A stretch of DNA of 64,000 bases, taken from contig NZ_DLFW01000045.1 of assembly GCF_002482385.1 (NCBI RefSeq), positions 1-64,000 of the forward strand. The letters run 5' to 3'. Position numbers and translations under genes: made by a program. Of the stretch, positions 25,482 to 35,529 are shown piece by piece; the first letter of the stretch is position 1, and every line of letters begins with the position of its first letter. The notes beneath the pieces were generated by a model. The model was not told where the DNA came from. It worked only from the letters and a program-made list of their open reading frames with translations, and ran no database searches. Source of the DNA: Dysgonomonas sp. UBA7710. Lineage in GTDB: Bacteria > Bacteroidota > Bacteroidia > Bacteroidales > Dysgonomonadaceae.

Positions 25482-28400
25482 ATGAGAAAAATCCATCATC
25501 TCCAACAAACTTGGGGATATTGTAACCGTTTCCTCAAGTTACACCAAATTCCTCTTACTATGAAATTATCGTTGGCATTACTTATTTTGTCAATTAATGT
25601 CTCTTTTGCAGCTCATTCGTATGCTCAACAAGTAACATTATCACTTGACATCCAAAACAAGAAAGTAGTTGATGTTTTGGACGAAATCGAAAAACAATCG
25701 GAATTTCGCTTTTACTACAATAATAAACTGGTCGATGTAGAGCGTACGGTATCTGTAAAAGTGAAAAAGAAAGCCGTGTTTTCTATTCTGGACGAATTGT
25801 TTTCAAATTACAATGTAGAATACAAAGTAATTGATAAAGATGTTATTCTTACTGAAAAAAACAGGGGAGAAAATAAGACCCGCGAAGCCCATCAGCAGCA
25901 AATGAATATAATGGGTGTAGTGACAGATGCAAACGGGGAAGTATTACCCGGGGTAAGTGTTGTCCTGAAAAATACTACATTAGGTACAATCACCGATACA
26001 GATGGCAAGTATTCCATAAATGTTCCCGACGGAAATGCTGTTCTGATTTATTCGATGATAGGTTTTCTGAAACATGAAGAGCCTGTGGGCAATAGAAGAT
26101 CTATAAATATATCACTGAAAGAAGAAGTTCGCGAAATGGATGAAGTAGTTGTGATTGGTTACGGTACTGTAAAAAGAGCCAATCTGGGAGGAGCTGTCGC
26201 AACAGCCGACTCGAAAGTATTCCAGTCCCGTCCTGTACAAAATGCAGCCTCTGCGCTTCAGGGTGAGGTTCCGGGCCTTACCGTGATACGTACAAGCGGA
26301 GCCCCAGGTAGCAGTCCGGTTTTGCGTGTACGTGATATATCTTCAACCAATGGCGGTTCTCCGTTAATTTTAATTGATGGAGCAGAAGGTGATCTGAGTA
26401 CGATAAATCCTGCCGATATTGAGAACATATCTGTTCTGAAAGACGGGACAGCAGCTATCTACGGGGCGCGTGCTGCCGACGGGGTGGTTCTGATTACCAC
26501 GAAAGGAGCAAATAGGAATCAAAAGCTGAAAGTAACCCTCGATGCATACTATTCGATAAAAAAACCTGCATTGTTGAAAAAATCTGCCAATCTTTATCAA
26601 CATGCTGCTATGGCTCTTGAAATCACAGACGGCAGCTTTCCGATAGAATATACACAGGACGAATTGCAACTCATTCTTGAGGGCAGCGATAAAGTCATAC
26701 CATCCGGAACCACATGGGGACGCTGGGGCAATGCATATCCCAAATTTTATAAAGACCAGAATTGGAATGAACATATTATAGGAAATGGCAATATTCAGAA
26801 TTATAATGTCAGCTTTTCCGGAGGGGGAGATAAATATACCTATCTCATTTCTTTGGGTTACCAGAAAGAAGAGGGATTACCTAAATTCGGAATAGATTCG
26901 GACAAGCGTTATTTTGTGCGTGCAAAATCCAATATAGAAATAATAAAAAACCTGAATTACGACCTTAATATATCCTATGAGGCTAGCGACAGGGACTATT
27001 CTTCCGGCATTAGCCAGGGACAGAATATATGGGAATTGATATACAAAACCCGCAGCTGGGCACCTGTATATAATCCGGCAGGAAACTTCTATACTTTCGA
27101 AGGTTTTGATAATCCGGCACAAGTATTGGAAGATGGAGGAGAGTCTCGGCGAACAACCGGAAATTTTACTTTCAACAACCAATTGCGTTGGCAGGTCATA
27201 GACGGGCTAAACCTTATAGGCCGGGCTATAGTTCGCAAGAGCGATGCCGATGAGTATATAGTCCAGAAGATGCTTTACAGCTACAATTGGGAAAATGTAA
27301 ATCATAGGACAGCAAGAAAACCCAATAGCGCCGAGCGTAATTATGCCAAAACGCTGTCTAAAAACTTTACGTTATATGGAGAGTACAAAAAGATATTTGC
27401 TGAAAAACATGATATAGGTATAATGTTCGGAGGGTCTCATGAATCCGCCGACTATGACAAATTCTGGGCAAAGCGTATCAATTTCGATCAGCAGGAACAG
27501 ATGCCTGTCAGCATGGGGAGCCCCGAAGACCAGGATGCAGCCAGTGATGGTAACGCATGGACCATCAACTCTTTCTTCTCGAGGCTTAATTATGGATTCG
27601 CCAATAAGTATTTTATCGAAGGTACATTACGCGGCGACGGTTGTTCCCGGTTTGCCCCGGGTGAACGTTGGGGATATTTCCCGGGCGTAAATGCAACATG
27701 GCGTATAGGCGAGGAATCATTTATAAAGCCACTGAATATCTTCGACGACCTCAAATTCAGGGCTTCTTATGGAGAAATGGGAAATCAGTCTAATATAGGC
27801 CCTTATGATTTCATTGAACTAATTAATATCAGCAGAAATTATTATCCGTTCGGCAATGGAGCAAAAGGTCAGATGGCGAATCAGTCGAACCTGGTTTCTA
27901 CTTCCCGTACATGGGAGACTATCAGGTCTGTGAACGTCGGTACAGATTTCAGCTTCCTGAATAACAGATTATACGGGTCTTTCGACTACTTCTGGAAAAC
28001 CAATGAGAATATGTTGATTTCCATTACTTATCCTTCCATTTTGGGGATTGCAGCTCCTTCAACGAACAGTGGAGAACTGAAAATCCACGGTTGGGAAATC
28101 ATATTAGGATGGAGAGACCAGATCGGTGATTTCAAATATTCGGTAAGAGCGAGTTTAAGTGATGCTCAGAATGAAATAGCCAAAAGAATCGGGAACTCTA
28201 TAATAGGATATGGGAATAACAGGACACCTGTCGGCTATCCGATGGATTCATATTTCGGATATGTATTTGATGGTATTATCCAAAATGAACAGGAACTCGC
28301 CGAATACAAGTCCCGTTTCCCTAATAGCGGAACCGTACAGGATAAGAGGATACAAGTAGGGGATGCCAAGTACAAAGACCTGAACGGCGATGGTAACCTG

Positions 28401-28934
28401 ACTGAATATGCCGACGGGGATGGCGACCTTGTTTATTTAGGGAACACTAATCCGCGGTACAACTTCGGATTCAATCTCAATGCTGAATATAAAGGATTCG
28501 ACTTAGGCGCATTCTTCCAGGGAGTAGGCAAACGCACGATGTTCCTCGAAGGAGATGCCAGTAAACCTTTTAATGCACCATGGTATCAGTCGGCAGAATA
28601 CTGGTATGGAAAAACATGGACGCCAGAAAGAACCGATGCCAAGTATCCGGCTATATCAAACGATGGTACCAGAAAAAATTATAACTATTATATCTCTACC
28701 AACACCAAACATAATGTAGGGTATATCAGGTTGAAGAACTTGCAGGTCGGCTATACTATCCCTAAAAAGTATACACTGAAAGCGAAACTGGAGAAAGTCA
28801 GGATATACTTCAGTGGGGAAGACCTCTTTGAAATACACAATGCGCCCGGCGGATGGGACCCTGAAGACGGAGGCAGTTTTGTGAGTTATCCGTTTGCCCG
28901 TAATTACTCGTTAGGTGTTAATATTGTTTTCTAA
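25482..28934 (+). CDS. SusC/RagA-family TonB-dependent outer-membrane transporter with STN signalling domain
   Basis: 1150 residues. After the signal peptide (hydrophobic core near residues 27-47) comes an STN domain (VTLSLDIQNKKVVDVLDEIE... to about 125), which marks transporters that signal to FecR/ECF pairs. Then a carboxypeptidase-regulatory-like domain (NIMGVVTDANGEVLPGVSVV), the TonB-box-like region EVVVIGYGTVKRANLGGAV, the plug (LQGEVPGLTVIRTSGAPGSS, SPLILIDGAEGD, ISVLKDGTAAIYGARAADGV) and a beta-barrel ending in NYSLGVNIVF. It imports oligosaccharides using TonB energy. susD follows 21 bp later. Confidence 0.95.
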   Translation: MRKIHHLQQTWGYCNRFLKLHQIPLTMKLSLALLILSINVSFAAHSYAQQVTLSLDIQNKKVVDVLDEIEKQSEFRFYYNNKLVDVERTVSVKVKKKAVFSILDELFSNYNVEYKVIDKDVILTEKNRGENKTREAHQQQMNIMGVVTDANGEVLPGVSVVLKNTTLGTITDTDGKYSINVPDGNAVLIYSMIGFLKHEEPVGNRRSINISLKEEVREMDEVVVIGYGTVKRANLGGAVATADSKVFQSRPVQNAASALQGEVPGLTVIRTSGAPGSSPVLRVRDISSTNGGSPLILIDGAEGDLSTINPADIENISVLKDGTAAIYGARAADGVVLITTKGANRNQKLKVTLDAYYSIKKPALLKKSANLYQHAAMALEITDGSFPIEYTQDELQLILEGSDKVIPSGTTWGRWGNAYPKFYKDQNWNEHIIGNGNIQNYNVSFSGGGDKYTYLISLGYQKEEGLPKFGIDSDKRYFVRAKSNIEIIKNLNYDLNISYEASDRDYSSGISQGQNIWELIYKTRSWAPVYNPAGNFYTFEGFDNPAQVLEDGGESRRTTGNFTFNNQLRWQVIDGLNLIGRAIVRKSDADEYIVQKMLYSYNWENVNHRTARKPNSAERNYAKTLSKNFTLYGEYKKIFAEKHDIGIMFGGSHESADYDKFWAKRINFDQQEQMPVSMGSPEDQDAASDGNAWTINSFFSRLNYGFANKYFIEGTLRGDGCSRFAPGERWGYFPGVNATWRIGEESFIKPLNIFDDLKFRASYGEMGNQSNIGPYDFIELINISRNYYPFGNGAKGQMANQSNLVSTSRTWETIRSVNVGTDFSFLNNRLYGSFDYFWKTNENMLISITYPSILGIAAPSTNSGELKIHGWEIILGWRDQIGDFKYSVRASLSDAQNEIAKRIGNSIIGYGNNRTPVGYPMDSYFGYVFDGIIQNEQELAEYKSRFPNSGTVQDKRIQVGDAKYKDLNGDGNLTEYADGDGDLVYLGNTNPRYNFGFNLNAEYKGFDLGAFFQGVGKRTMFLEGDASKPFNAPWYQSAEYWYGKTWTPERTDAKYPAISNDGTRKNYNYYISTNTKHNVGYIRLKNLQVGYTIPKKYTLKAKLEKVRIYFSGEDLFEIHNAPGGWDPEDGGSFVSYPFARNYSLGVNIVF

Positions 28935-28955
28935 ATTTCGCTAAAGTAAATAATC

Positions 28956-30620
28956 ATGAAAAAATATATATCAATAATTTCTGCGCTCATTGCTATTTTA
29001 ATGGTAATGTCAGGTTGCCAGGATATGGATTTGCTTCCGAAAGAAAACCTAAGCGATCCTCAGTTTTGGAAAACCCCGGCCGATTATAAGAAAGCGGCAA
29101 ATCTCTTGTATGACAGGATGGAAAGTTTTAATACAAGCGACAGTGAAAGTGATATTGCTTACGGCGAAGGAGCAAATAGTGTAAGTAATGGGACATATAT
29201 CGCAAATCCTTCGGATGGGAATTGGAATGACCGGTTTACTGATATCCGTAATTGTAATAAAATTATAGAGAAAAGTGAAGTCTACGAAGGCAATCCTTCC
29301 GAAATAGAACGCTATGTCGCCGAAGCCCGTTTCTTCAGGGCTTATACCTACTGGCGTTTGATGAAGAGATTCGCTGACGTGCCTGTCATTACTAAAACAT
29401 TAAATGTGGATTCCCCTGAATTATTTGCTCATAGGGATTCTCAGGCCAAAGTAGAAGATTTTATACTTTCGGAACTGGAAGCAATCTATACAAAATTGCC
29501 AAAACAGAGTGAGCTGGCAGCCGATGATAAGGGCCGTATCACTCAGGGTGCGGTATTAGCACTGAAAGCAAGAGTGGCATTGTTCGCCGGCACTTGGGCT
29601 AAATATCATAATCACCGGACCGACTATAAGGATGTACTGGAACAGGCTATCGTTGCTGCCGAAAAGGTAAGGACAAGTGGTGAATATTCCCTGTACGAAG
29701 GCTCAGGAGCCGAAAGCTACCGTTACCTGTTTATCGAAGAAGGGGACGATGCCCCGGAAGCGATTCTTTCCAACCGTTACTTTAAGGATATACGCATGCA
29801 TTCGCAGGCGCACGGAGTATATTGGGGACAGAGAGGTACTCCGACAAAAAAGCTGGCTGAGATGTATCTGTGCAAAAGTACGGGCTTGCCTATAGATGAT
29901 CCAAGTTCCGGATTCGAAGGATACAGCAGAATGGCAGATGAATTTAAGAATCGCGACCCGCGTATGACTCAGACATTCCTGACACCTGGGACAACATTCC
30001 TGAGCCCGCAGGATGGCCAGTTGGTCAGTGCTCCGGGTTTTGAGACCCGTCCTAATACCAAGACAGGATATAAGCTTTGGAAGTTTATGGGAGAAGAAAG
30101 AACCGGGGTAAACGATTCATACTATGATTATCATATCATCCGTTACGCGGAAGTATTACTTATCCTGGCAGAAGCCACATTCGAAAAAGATGATAAAATC
30201 AGCAATGAAGTCCTGAATAATACAATTAATGTAGTCCGCTCGCGAAAGGGAGTAGAGATGCCTGCCCTTACAAACGAATTTGTACAGGCAAACGGGCTGA
30301 ACATGCAGACCGAGATACGGAGGGAACGTACTATAGAACTTGCATTCGAAGGGTTCAGACGTGATGACCTCAGACGTTGGAAAACTGCAGAAGCTGAATT
30401 GGTCGGAGCTTTGAAAGGCTTCAGGTATAAAGATAGTGAGTATGCAGAATTGAAGGTGCTGGATGATGAAAGTGCAAAAAAACTGGATGAGAATGGTTTC
30501 TATATCGTAGAACCTGCTACAAACCGTAAGTTTGTGGCACCTAAAAATTATTATTATTCTCTACCTTTGGATGAAACAAAGCTCAATCCGAATTTATTGC
30601 CCAATAATCCAGGCTGGTAA
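28956..30620 (+). CDS. SusD/RagB-family glycan-binding lipoprotein
   Basis: 554 residues with a lipobox Cys at residue 21 (LMVMSGC). Family marks are PKENLSDPQFWKTPADYKKA near the N terminus, helical TPR-like segments, RFFRAYTYWRLMKRFADVPV, YHIIRYAEVLLILAEA, RRERTIELAFEGFRRDDLRRW and the C-terminal tail PLDETKLNPNLLPNNPGW. It caps the SusC barrel at the cell surface and binds the incoming glycan. It lies between SusC and the first enzyme-like gene with gaps of about 20 bp. Confidence 0.95.
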   Translation: MKKYISIISALIAILMVMSGCQDMDLLPKENLSDPQFWKTPADYKKAANLLYDRMESFNTSDSESDIAYGEGANSVSNGTYIANPSDGNWNDRFTDIRNCNKIIEKSEVYEGNPSEIERYVAEARFFRAYTYWRLMKRFADVPVITKTLNVDSPELFAHRDSQAKVEDFILSELEAIYTKLPKQSELAADDKGRITQGAVLALKARVALFAGTWAKYHNHRTDYKDVLEQAIVAAEKVRTSGEYSLYEGSGAESYRYLFIEEGDDAPEAILSNRYFKDIRMHSQAHGVYWGQRGTPTKKLAEMYLCKSTGLPIDDPSSGFEGYSRMADEFKNRDPRMTQTFLTPGTTFLSPQDGQLVSAPGFETRPNTKTGYKLWKFMGEERTGVNDSYYDYHIIRYAEVLLILAEATFEKDDKISNEVLNNTINVVRSRKGVEMPALTNEFVQANGLNMQTEIRRERTIELAFEGFRRDDLRRWKTAEAELVGALKGFRYKDSEYAELKVLDDESAKKLDENGFYIVEPATNRKFVAPKNYYYSLPLDETKLNPNLLPNNPGW

Positions 30621-30640
30621 AATATATTAACGGTTATAAG

Positions 30641-31999
30641 ATGATAAAGAAAAACTTATTAATTCTATTAACCTTCACTTTTGTTTGGTGTGGCTCTCTA
30701 TCTTCCCTGAAAGGACAGGGTAGGGGGGAGCCTGCACCGGCAGGGCTGATGGGAAACCGGTTTCTCACCCTGAATACTATAATCCGTGTAAATCAGATTG
30801 AGGTAAGCAGGGACAGAAACGAAGGTATGGACGAACGTTCGGAGCATACTCCCGAACGCGTAATTGCATTCAGGGAAGCTGTATCATCAGAGTTTCCGGG
30901 TGCAAGAATAACATGGGCATTCAGTTGGCTGGCATTGCATGACCAAACCGAAAATTATAAGAAGATTCGTGAACTGGTAGTCGGGTATCACCATAAGTAT
31001 GGTGACGATATTACATTCATACCGGGTGCATACTTTGCCAATGCTTATAACACACGCGAACAGGTAAATAAAGATTTACACGATGGACTGGCTAAGGTGA
31101 GCGAAATAGTCGGGAACGGATTCCGCCCCAAGAGTGTTCTTGCCGGCTTTCTGGCTGCCGAAAATCAGCAATATTTAGCTGAAAAAGAGGGAATCCATGT
31201 ATGCCAGGGCAATATATGGAGCCAATTCTCTATCGATAATCAGGATGGCGACGGGGCAGTTTCTTATCCTTTCTATCCATCGAAGGAACATTTTTGTAAG
31301 CCCGCTCAAGGCAAAGATGACTTTATTGACTGTGTGAATCTGGACGGATGGACAATGGACTTCCTCTCGGCTCGTAGAGATGGTTTTGCCGATGGCTTCA
31401 ACAGCCGTATGGGTGTAGGCCCTATCGAGACCTTAATGGCTTATGGGAAATTGACAGGACTGACACAGATGCTATATACTACCGCTATGCACTATGACAG
31501 GGGTTTTGAGCTCAACGGCTTTGCATGGGTAACTAATTGCTGGGAGTTGTCCCTTCCAATCGATATTTCAGGACTGAAAGACTGGTTGAATGAGATAAAG
31601 CGAAACTGGCCAGATGTTAAGTTCATCACTCAGGGCGAATTCGGCTTATTATGGAGAGATCATTACAAAGATAATTCTTTCAATTACCGTTTCGAGCAGA
31701 AAGGCTCAGGTATCGGAGGCTCTGATTCTAATCTGAAAATCAGATGGTTTATGAACAAGGATTTCCGTCTGGCACTGATTAAAGATTGGCAGAAGAACAG
31801 ACGGGAAAATGTAATTGATTTTACCAACTATAATCTCAAGGCAGAAGAACCTAAGGATATGACCAGAAAATGGAGCCTGATGGGAGAAATCAATCAAAAA
31901 CAGAGCCGTTCGCAAGATAAACCGAAGACAATTGATAAAATATCTCCGGATGGACTTGCTCTAATTAAGAAATATTACCCATATTTGCTTGTTGACTGA
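30641..31999 (+). CDS. Secreted protein of the DUF3863/DUF3864 type, paralogue 1
   Basis: 452 residues with a Sec signal peptide (cut near SLKGQG). I know proteins like this from Bacteroides polysaccharide loci as DUF3863 plus DUF3864 (from memory); no activity is known to me. Alternating hydrophobic strands and helices (FLTLNTIIR, ITWAFSWLALHDQ, DDITFIPGAYFANAY, SVLAGFLAAENQQYL, FIDCVNLDGWTMDFL) suggest a (beta/alpha) barrel like polysaccharide deacetylases or glycosidases. Its order of motifs is repeated in the protein at 33.9 kb. It is 20 bp after susD, so it belongs to the SusCD transcript. Confidence 0.6.
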   Translation: MIKKNLLILLTFTFVWCGSLSSLKGQGRGEPAPAGLMGNRFLTLNTIIRVNQIEVSRDRNEGMDERSEHTPERVIAFREAVSSEFPGARITWAFSWLALHDQTENYKKIRELVVGYHHKYGDDITFIPGAYFANAYNTREQVNKDLHDGLAKVSEIVGNGFRPKSVLAGFLAAENQQYLAEKEGIHVCQGNIWSQFSIDNQDGDGAVSYPFYPSKEHFCKPAQGKDDFIDCVNLDGWTMDFLSARRDGFADGFNSRMGVGPIETLMAYGKLTGLTQMLYTTAMHYDRGFELNGFAWVTNCWELSLPIDISGLKDWLNEIKRNWPDVKFITQGEFGLLWRDHYKDNSFNYRFEQKGSGIGGSDSNLKIRWFMNKDFRLALIKDWQKNRRENVIDFTNYNLKAEEPKDMTRKWSLMGEINQKQSRSQDKPKTIDKISPDGLALIKKYYPYLLVD

Positions 32000-32041
32000 T
32001 TTGCACAGTTACTAAATATGCCCTGATTAAGTAAATAATAA

Positions 32042-32077
32042 TAACCGGCTATTTATTCTTTTTATAGGTAGCTGGTT
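32042..32077 (+). other. Intercistronic hairpin
   Basis: AACCGGCTA and TAGCTGGTT (one G-U pair) form a hairpin in the 103-bp gap before the next gene. No T run follows, so it is more likely a processing or attenuation structure than a terminator. Confidence 0.35.
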
Positions 32078-32102
32078 CTAAAATAAAATTTCTAATTAAC
32101 AA

Positions 32103-33794
32103 ATGATATTTATGAGTCTAAGAAAACTGACTGCTCTGGTATTACTCTTCTCCGTCGTGAGCATGAGTTGTACTACCAATACCGGTAAAACCAAACAGGA
32201 AGGGACGTCGGATGCTCCCCGGATAATCAATATTGTAAATTTTATCCGCCAGACCGACTACCGTGTCGAAAATGCCGATAGTCTTCTGTTCGAAACAGTT
32301 CAGGAGCAGATTAAACTACTGGATAAGTATTCTTTTCCGGCGACATTCCTGCTTCAATACGATGCTTTGATTAACCCTAAATATCAGGATTTACTCAAGA
32401 ACGGACTGAAACCGGATTCTGAAGTCGGTGCGTGGTGGGAAATTACCCAGCCTCATGTGGAAGCAGCAGGTATAAAGTGGCGAGGGGAACATTCATGGGT
32501 TTCTCATGCCAATATTGCTTTCACTACAGGATATACACCACAGGAAAGGGAAAAGCTGGTAGATGTATACATGGAGAAATTTAAGGAAATATTCGGGAAA
32601 TATCCGCAATCGGTAGGCTCATGGTATATCGATTCGCATACATTGGCCTACATGTACGACAAGTATAAAATAATAGCTTCATGCAACTGTAAAGACCAGG
32701 TGGGTACCGACGGCTACACACTTTGGGGAGGATATTGGAACCAAGCTTATTATCCTAGCAAACTAAATGCTTATATGCCTGCCCAAACTGCAGAAAGACA
32801 GATACCTGTACCTATCTTCCGCATGCTGGGAAGCGACCCTATTTATCAATACGATACCGGACTGGGACACGACAGGCAGGGTGTCATATCTTTGGAACCT
32901 GTTTACCGCGAGTCGGGTATGGATAAGAAATGGGTGGAATATTTCCTGGAATCAATTGTCAACCAGCCTTGTCTGGCATTCAATTATGCACAGGCCGGAC
33001 AGGAAAATTCTTTCACATGGAATGGCATGCAGAAAGGACTGGAAATGCAGTTCCCGATATTCGATTCACTAAAGAAATTAGATAAAATCAAGATACAGAC
33101 ATTGGGCGAATCGGGCAAATGGTTTAAAGAGAAGTTCTCAACCACTCCGGCTACTGCAGTGACTACCATGACCGATATCCGTAATGAGGGTAGAAAAACA
33201 GTCTGGTTCAACAGCCGGTACTATCGTACCAATCTTTTATGGGAAGGAAAATCTTTCCGTTTCCGCGACATCCATCTTTTCGATGAGAAATTCGAATCTC
33301 CTTATCTGAATAAACCCGGAGAAGGAAACCAATTCTTATATTATACGCTTCCGGTTGTCGACGGCTTCATGTGGAGTGTAAACGACGACCGTGCAGGATT
33401 GTACATAAACAGTATAGATAAAGATGGAAATAAGAAAGAAGTACTGCTGAACGAGCCTGTAGTAACAGAAATAGCTAAAGATGTGCTGCAAGTGGAATGT
33501 AAGGATGAGAACAAGAATGTTTTCAGAATAGTATTCCATGAAGATATGTTTGAGGTAAACTGCGAAGCTGCTGAAAAAGAATTTAGCTGGGTACTCGAAC
33601 TTAAAACTGCCGAAGGAAAAGAATTGCCATTCCGCTCCATAAACAACAATCGCATCGATGCTGAATTTATGAACTATAAATACAGTATTACATGTAAAGA
33701 AGGGATAGTAGACAGGGGAATTACTGCCAACTATGTCTTTCGTCTGATACCTGTAAATAATAAACTAGTTATTGATTGTACAAATAAACTATGA
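32103..33794 (+). CDS. Lipoprotein with polysaccharide-deacetylase-like barrel, function unknown
   Basis: 563 residues. Signal peptide with lipobox (SVVSMSC), so lipid-anchored and probably at the surface or in the periplasm. The N-terminal 300 residues look like a NodB/deacetylase-type or related barrel: IINIVNFIRQTDYRVENA, FPATFLLQYDALI, a WRGEHSWVSHANIAF stretch, QSVGSWYIDSHTLAYMYDKY, and IISLEP-like strands near 265. The C-terminal 200 residues are beta-rich (YYTLPVVDGFMWSVNDDR). I cannot point to a certain metal triad. Within the locus it lies between two DUF3863-type paralogues, suggesting a joint role in glycan processing. Confidence 0.5.
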   Translation: MIFMSLRKLTALVLLFSVVSMSCTTNTGKTKQEGTSDAPRIINIVNFIRQTDYRVENADSLLFETVQEQIKLLDKYSFPATFLLQYDALINPKYQDLLKNGLKPDSEVGAWWEITQPHVEAAGIKWRGEHSWVSHANIAFTTGYTPQEREKLVDVYMEKFKEIFGKYPQSVGSWYIDSHTLAYMYDKYKIIASCNCKDQVGTDGYTLWGGYWNQAYYPSKLNAYMPAQTAERQIPVPIFRMLGSDPIYQYDTGLGHDRQGVISLEPVYRESGMDKKWVEYFLESIVNQPCLAFNYAQAGQENSFTWNGMQKGLEMQFPIFDSLKKLDKIKIQTLGESGKWFKEKFSTTPATAVTTMTDIRNEGRKTVWFNSRYYRTNLLWEGKSFRFRDIHLFDEKFESPYLNKPGEGNQFLYYTLPVVDGFMWSVNDDRAGLYINSIDKDGNKKEVLLNEPVVTEIAKDVLQVECKDENKNVFRIVFHEDMFEVNCEAAEKEFSWVLELKTAEGKELPFRSINNNRIDAEFMNYKYSITCKEGIVDRGITANYVFRLIPVNNKLVIDCTNKL

Positions 33795-33805
33795 AATGAA
33801 TACCT

Positions 33806-33841
33806 CACAGTGCATTCGCTTTTTTAGGATGCACTGTGTTT
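33806..33841 (+). terminator. Intercistronic hairpin, terminator-like
   Basis: CACAGTGCAT (33806-33815) pairs perfectly with ATGCACTGTG (33829-33838) and is followed by TTT. It may partly terminate the upstream part of the locus. Confidence 0.6.
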
Positions 33842-33879
33842 CTAATTCCTTCCGAAAGATGTTGTAAAAACAAATAAAT

Positions 33880-35310
33880 ATGAACAAAAAGATTCTTTTG
33901 CCAAAGATTATAATTCTCTTTGTAATCTTTGCTTTTACCAACTTACTAAAAGCCTCAGAACCTTTCTTTGGCTCCAATAATGAAACTATCCCGCTCAAGG
34001 GGAATAGATTTGTAACCCTCTGTATAATGATACGTACCACCCCTTGGGAAGTATCGCGCGATGTAAAACTGCATCCACGTGACGAGGGAGACTGGCATAC
34101 TCTGGACGGGGTTCGTTCATTGAGAGAGGCCTTTGCCAAGAACAATCCGGATGGACGATTGACCTGGGGGTTTACGATGAATGCATTGGAAGACCAGCGT
34201 GAAAATTACAAGCAGATCCGTCAGTATATTGTAGAATGTCAGAAAAAATATGGTGACGAGGTATCTTACTTTCCGGGTTATTTTCCGGCGATGTATCTGC
34301 CCCGTGAGAGGGTAAACCGTGAAATGTCTGAAGCAATTCAACTCATATCCGATATGGTTGGGAATGGATATCGCCCCCAGTCAATTATCGGTGGATTTTT
34401 ATCAGCCGACAACTTAAAATACCTTGCCGAAAAAGAAAAGATACATACGGCACATGCTGTCATCTGGAGTCAGCACAATATAGACGGAGGCGGAGCTGAC
34501 GGTTCCCCGTCATACCCATTCTATCCGTCAACAGAGCATTTCTGCAAGCCGGCGCAGGGCGAAAAAGATTTTATAGACTGCGTGAATCTCGATGGCTGGA
34601 CAATGGATTTCCTCTGTGCACGTCGTAGTGGGCAAAGCGGACATGGTATTGAAGGATATAATAGCCGGCGCGGGGTAGGCCCGATAGAGACATATAAAGG
34701 TTGGGGACTCGACTTGGGACATCTGGAAGTTATGCATACACAATCCATTCATTTCGATAAAGGTGTTGAACTAAACGGATTTGGATGGGTGACCAATATT
34801 TGGGAAGCACAAATGATACATGAATTTGGAAAGGAATTTATATGCAAAGCTATGGAAATGTGGGTGAGCGGGACAAAAGAACGCTGGCCTGATACCCATT
34901 TTATAAGTTTTGGAGAATTTGGAAACATCTGGCGTGAACATAATAAGACGAATGACGACTGGAACTACAAATTCGAGGAAAGGGGATCGGGACTTGGCGA
35001 TTCGTATAATAATCTGGAGATAAAGTGGTTTATGAATAAAGAATTCCGGTTGGCTTTATTGCGCGATTGGCATAGAAAGACACCGTTCCGTGTTATTGAT
35101 TTTACTCGCTACGATATCGAAGCAAAAGAACCATCTAACCCTACACCTCTAAAACCTGTCAAAGACTGGAGTTTAATAAATGTGATGAACCAAAAAGGAT
35201 TACGGCCCCAAGACGAACCAAAACTTTTAGAACAGCTGGACAAGAAAGATCAGGATTTGATAAGAAAGTATTATCCCGAGTTATTTGATGATAAAAAGGG
35301 CTTATTGTAA
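33880..35310 (+). CDS. Secreted protein of the DUF3863/DUF3864 type, paralogue 2
   Basis: 476 residues, signal peptide (KKILLPKIIILFVIFAFTNL). It parallels the 30.6-kb protein block by block: RFVTLCIMIRTTPWEVSRD, LTWGFTMNALEDQRENYKQI, YFPGYFPAMYLPRERVNREM, SIIGGFLSADNLKYLAEKEK, AQGEKDFIDCVNLDGWTMDF, GVGPIETYKG, ELNGFGWVTNIWE, FISFGEFGNIWREH and WFMNKEFRLALLRDWHRK. Shared acidic and aromatic residues in these blocks are candidates for an active site. Two diverged copies in one locus suggest different linkages in the same glycan. No activity is known to me. Confidence 0.6.
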   Translation: MNKKILLPKIIILFVIFAFTNLLKASEPFFGSNNETIPLKGNRFVTLCIMIRTTPWEVSRDVKLHPRDEGDWHTLDGVRSLREAFAKNNPDGRLTWGFTMNALEDQRENYKQIRQYIVECQKKYGDEVSYFPGYFPAMYLPRERVNREMSEAIQLISDMVGNGYRPQSIIGGFLSADNLKYLAEKEKIHTAHAVIWSQHNIDGGGADGSPSYPFYPSTEHFCKPAQGEKDFIDCVNLDGWTMDFLCARRSGQSGHGIEGYNSRRGVGPIETYKGWGLDLGHLEVMHTQSIHFDKGVELNGFGWVTNIWEAQMIHEFGKEFICKAMEMWVSGTKERWPDTHFISFGEFGNIWREHNKTNDDWNYKFEERGSGLGDSYNNLEIKWFMNKEFRLALLRDWHRKTPFRVIDFTRYDIEAKEPSNPTPLKPVKDWSLINVMNQKGLRPQDEPKLLEQLDKKDQDLIRKYYPELFDDKKGLL

Positions 35311-35326
35311 ATAGCCTTTTAGTCTT

Positions 35327-35404
35327 ATGAATAAAACTTTAAGAGCTTATTTTATTATAATGATATTACTCATTCATGTATATCCCTCAATTGTTAATGC
35401 TTAA
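35327..35404 (+). pseudogene. Orphan signal-peptide ORF, likely remnant of a secreted protein
   Basis: This 25-codon ORF reads as a complete Sec signal peptide (MNKTLRAYFIIMILLIHVYP, then SIVNA with a cleavage-like end) followed at once by a stop. It lies 16 bp after the preceding gene, where a locus gene would start. The next 125 bp show no continuation. It is probably the stump of a deleted gene; a secreted micropeptide is less likely. Confidence 0.3.
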
Positions 35405-35529
35405 ATAGAAACGAAATAGCTTTTATCACTCTAAATATCGTATGCAATGGCTCCATAGCTTTTAGTAAAACGTCTTTATCACTTAAAACAATAAGCATCA
35501 TACCAAATCCGACATAAAAAACATAACCT

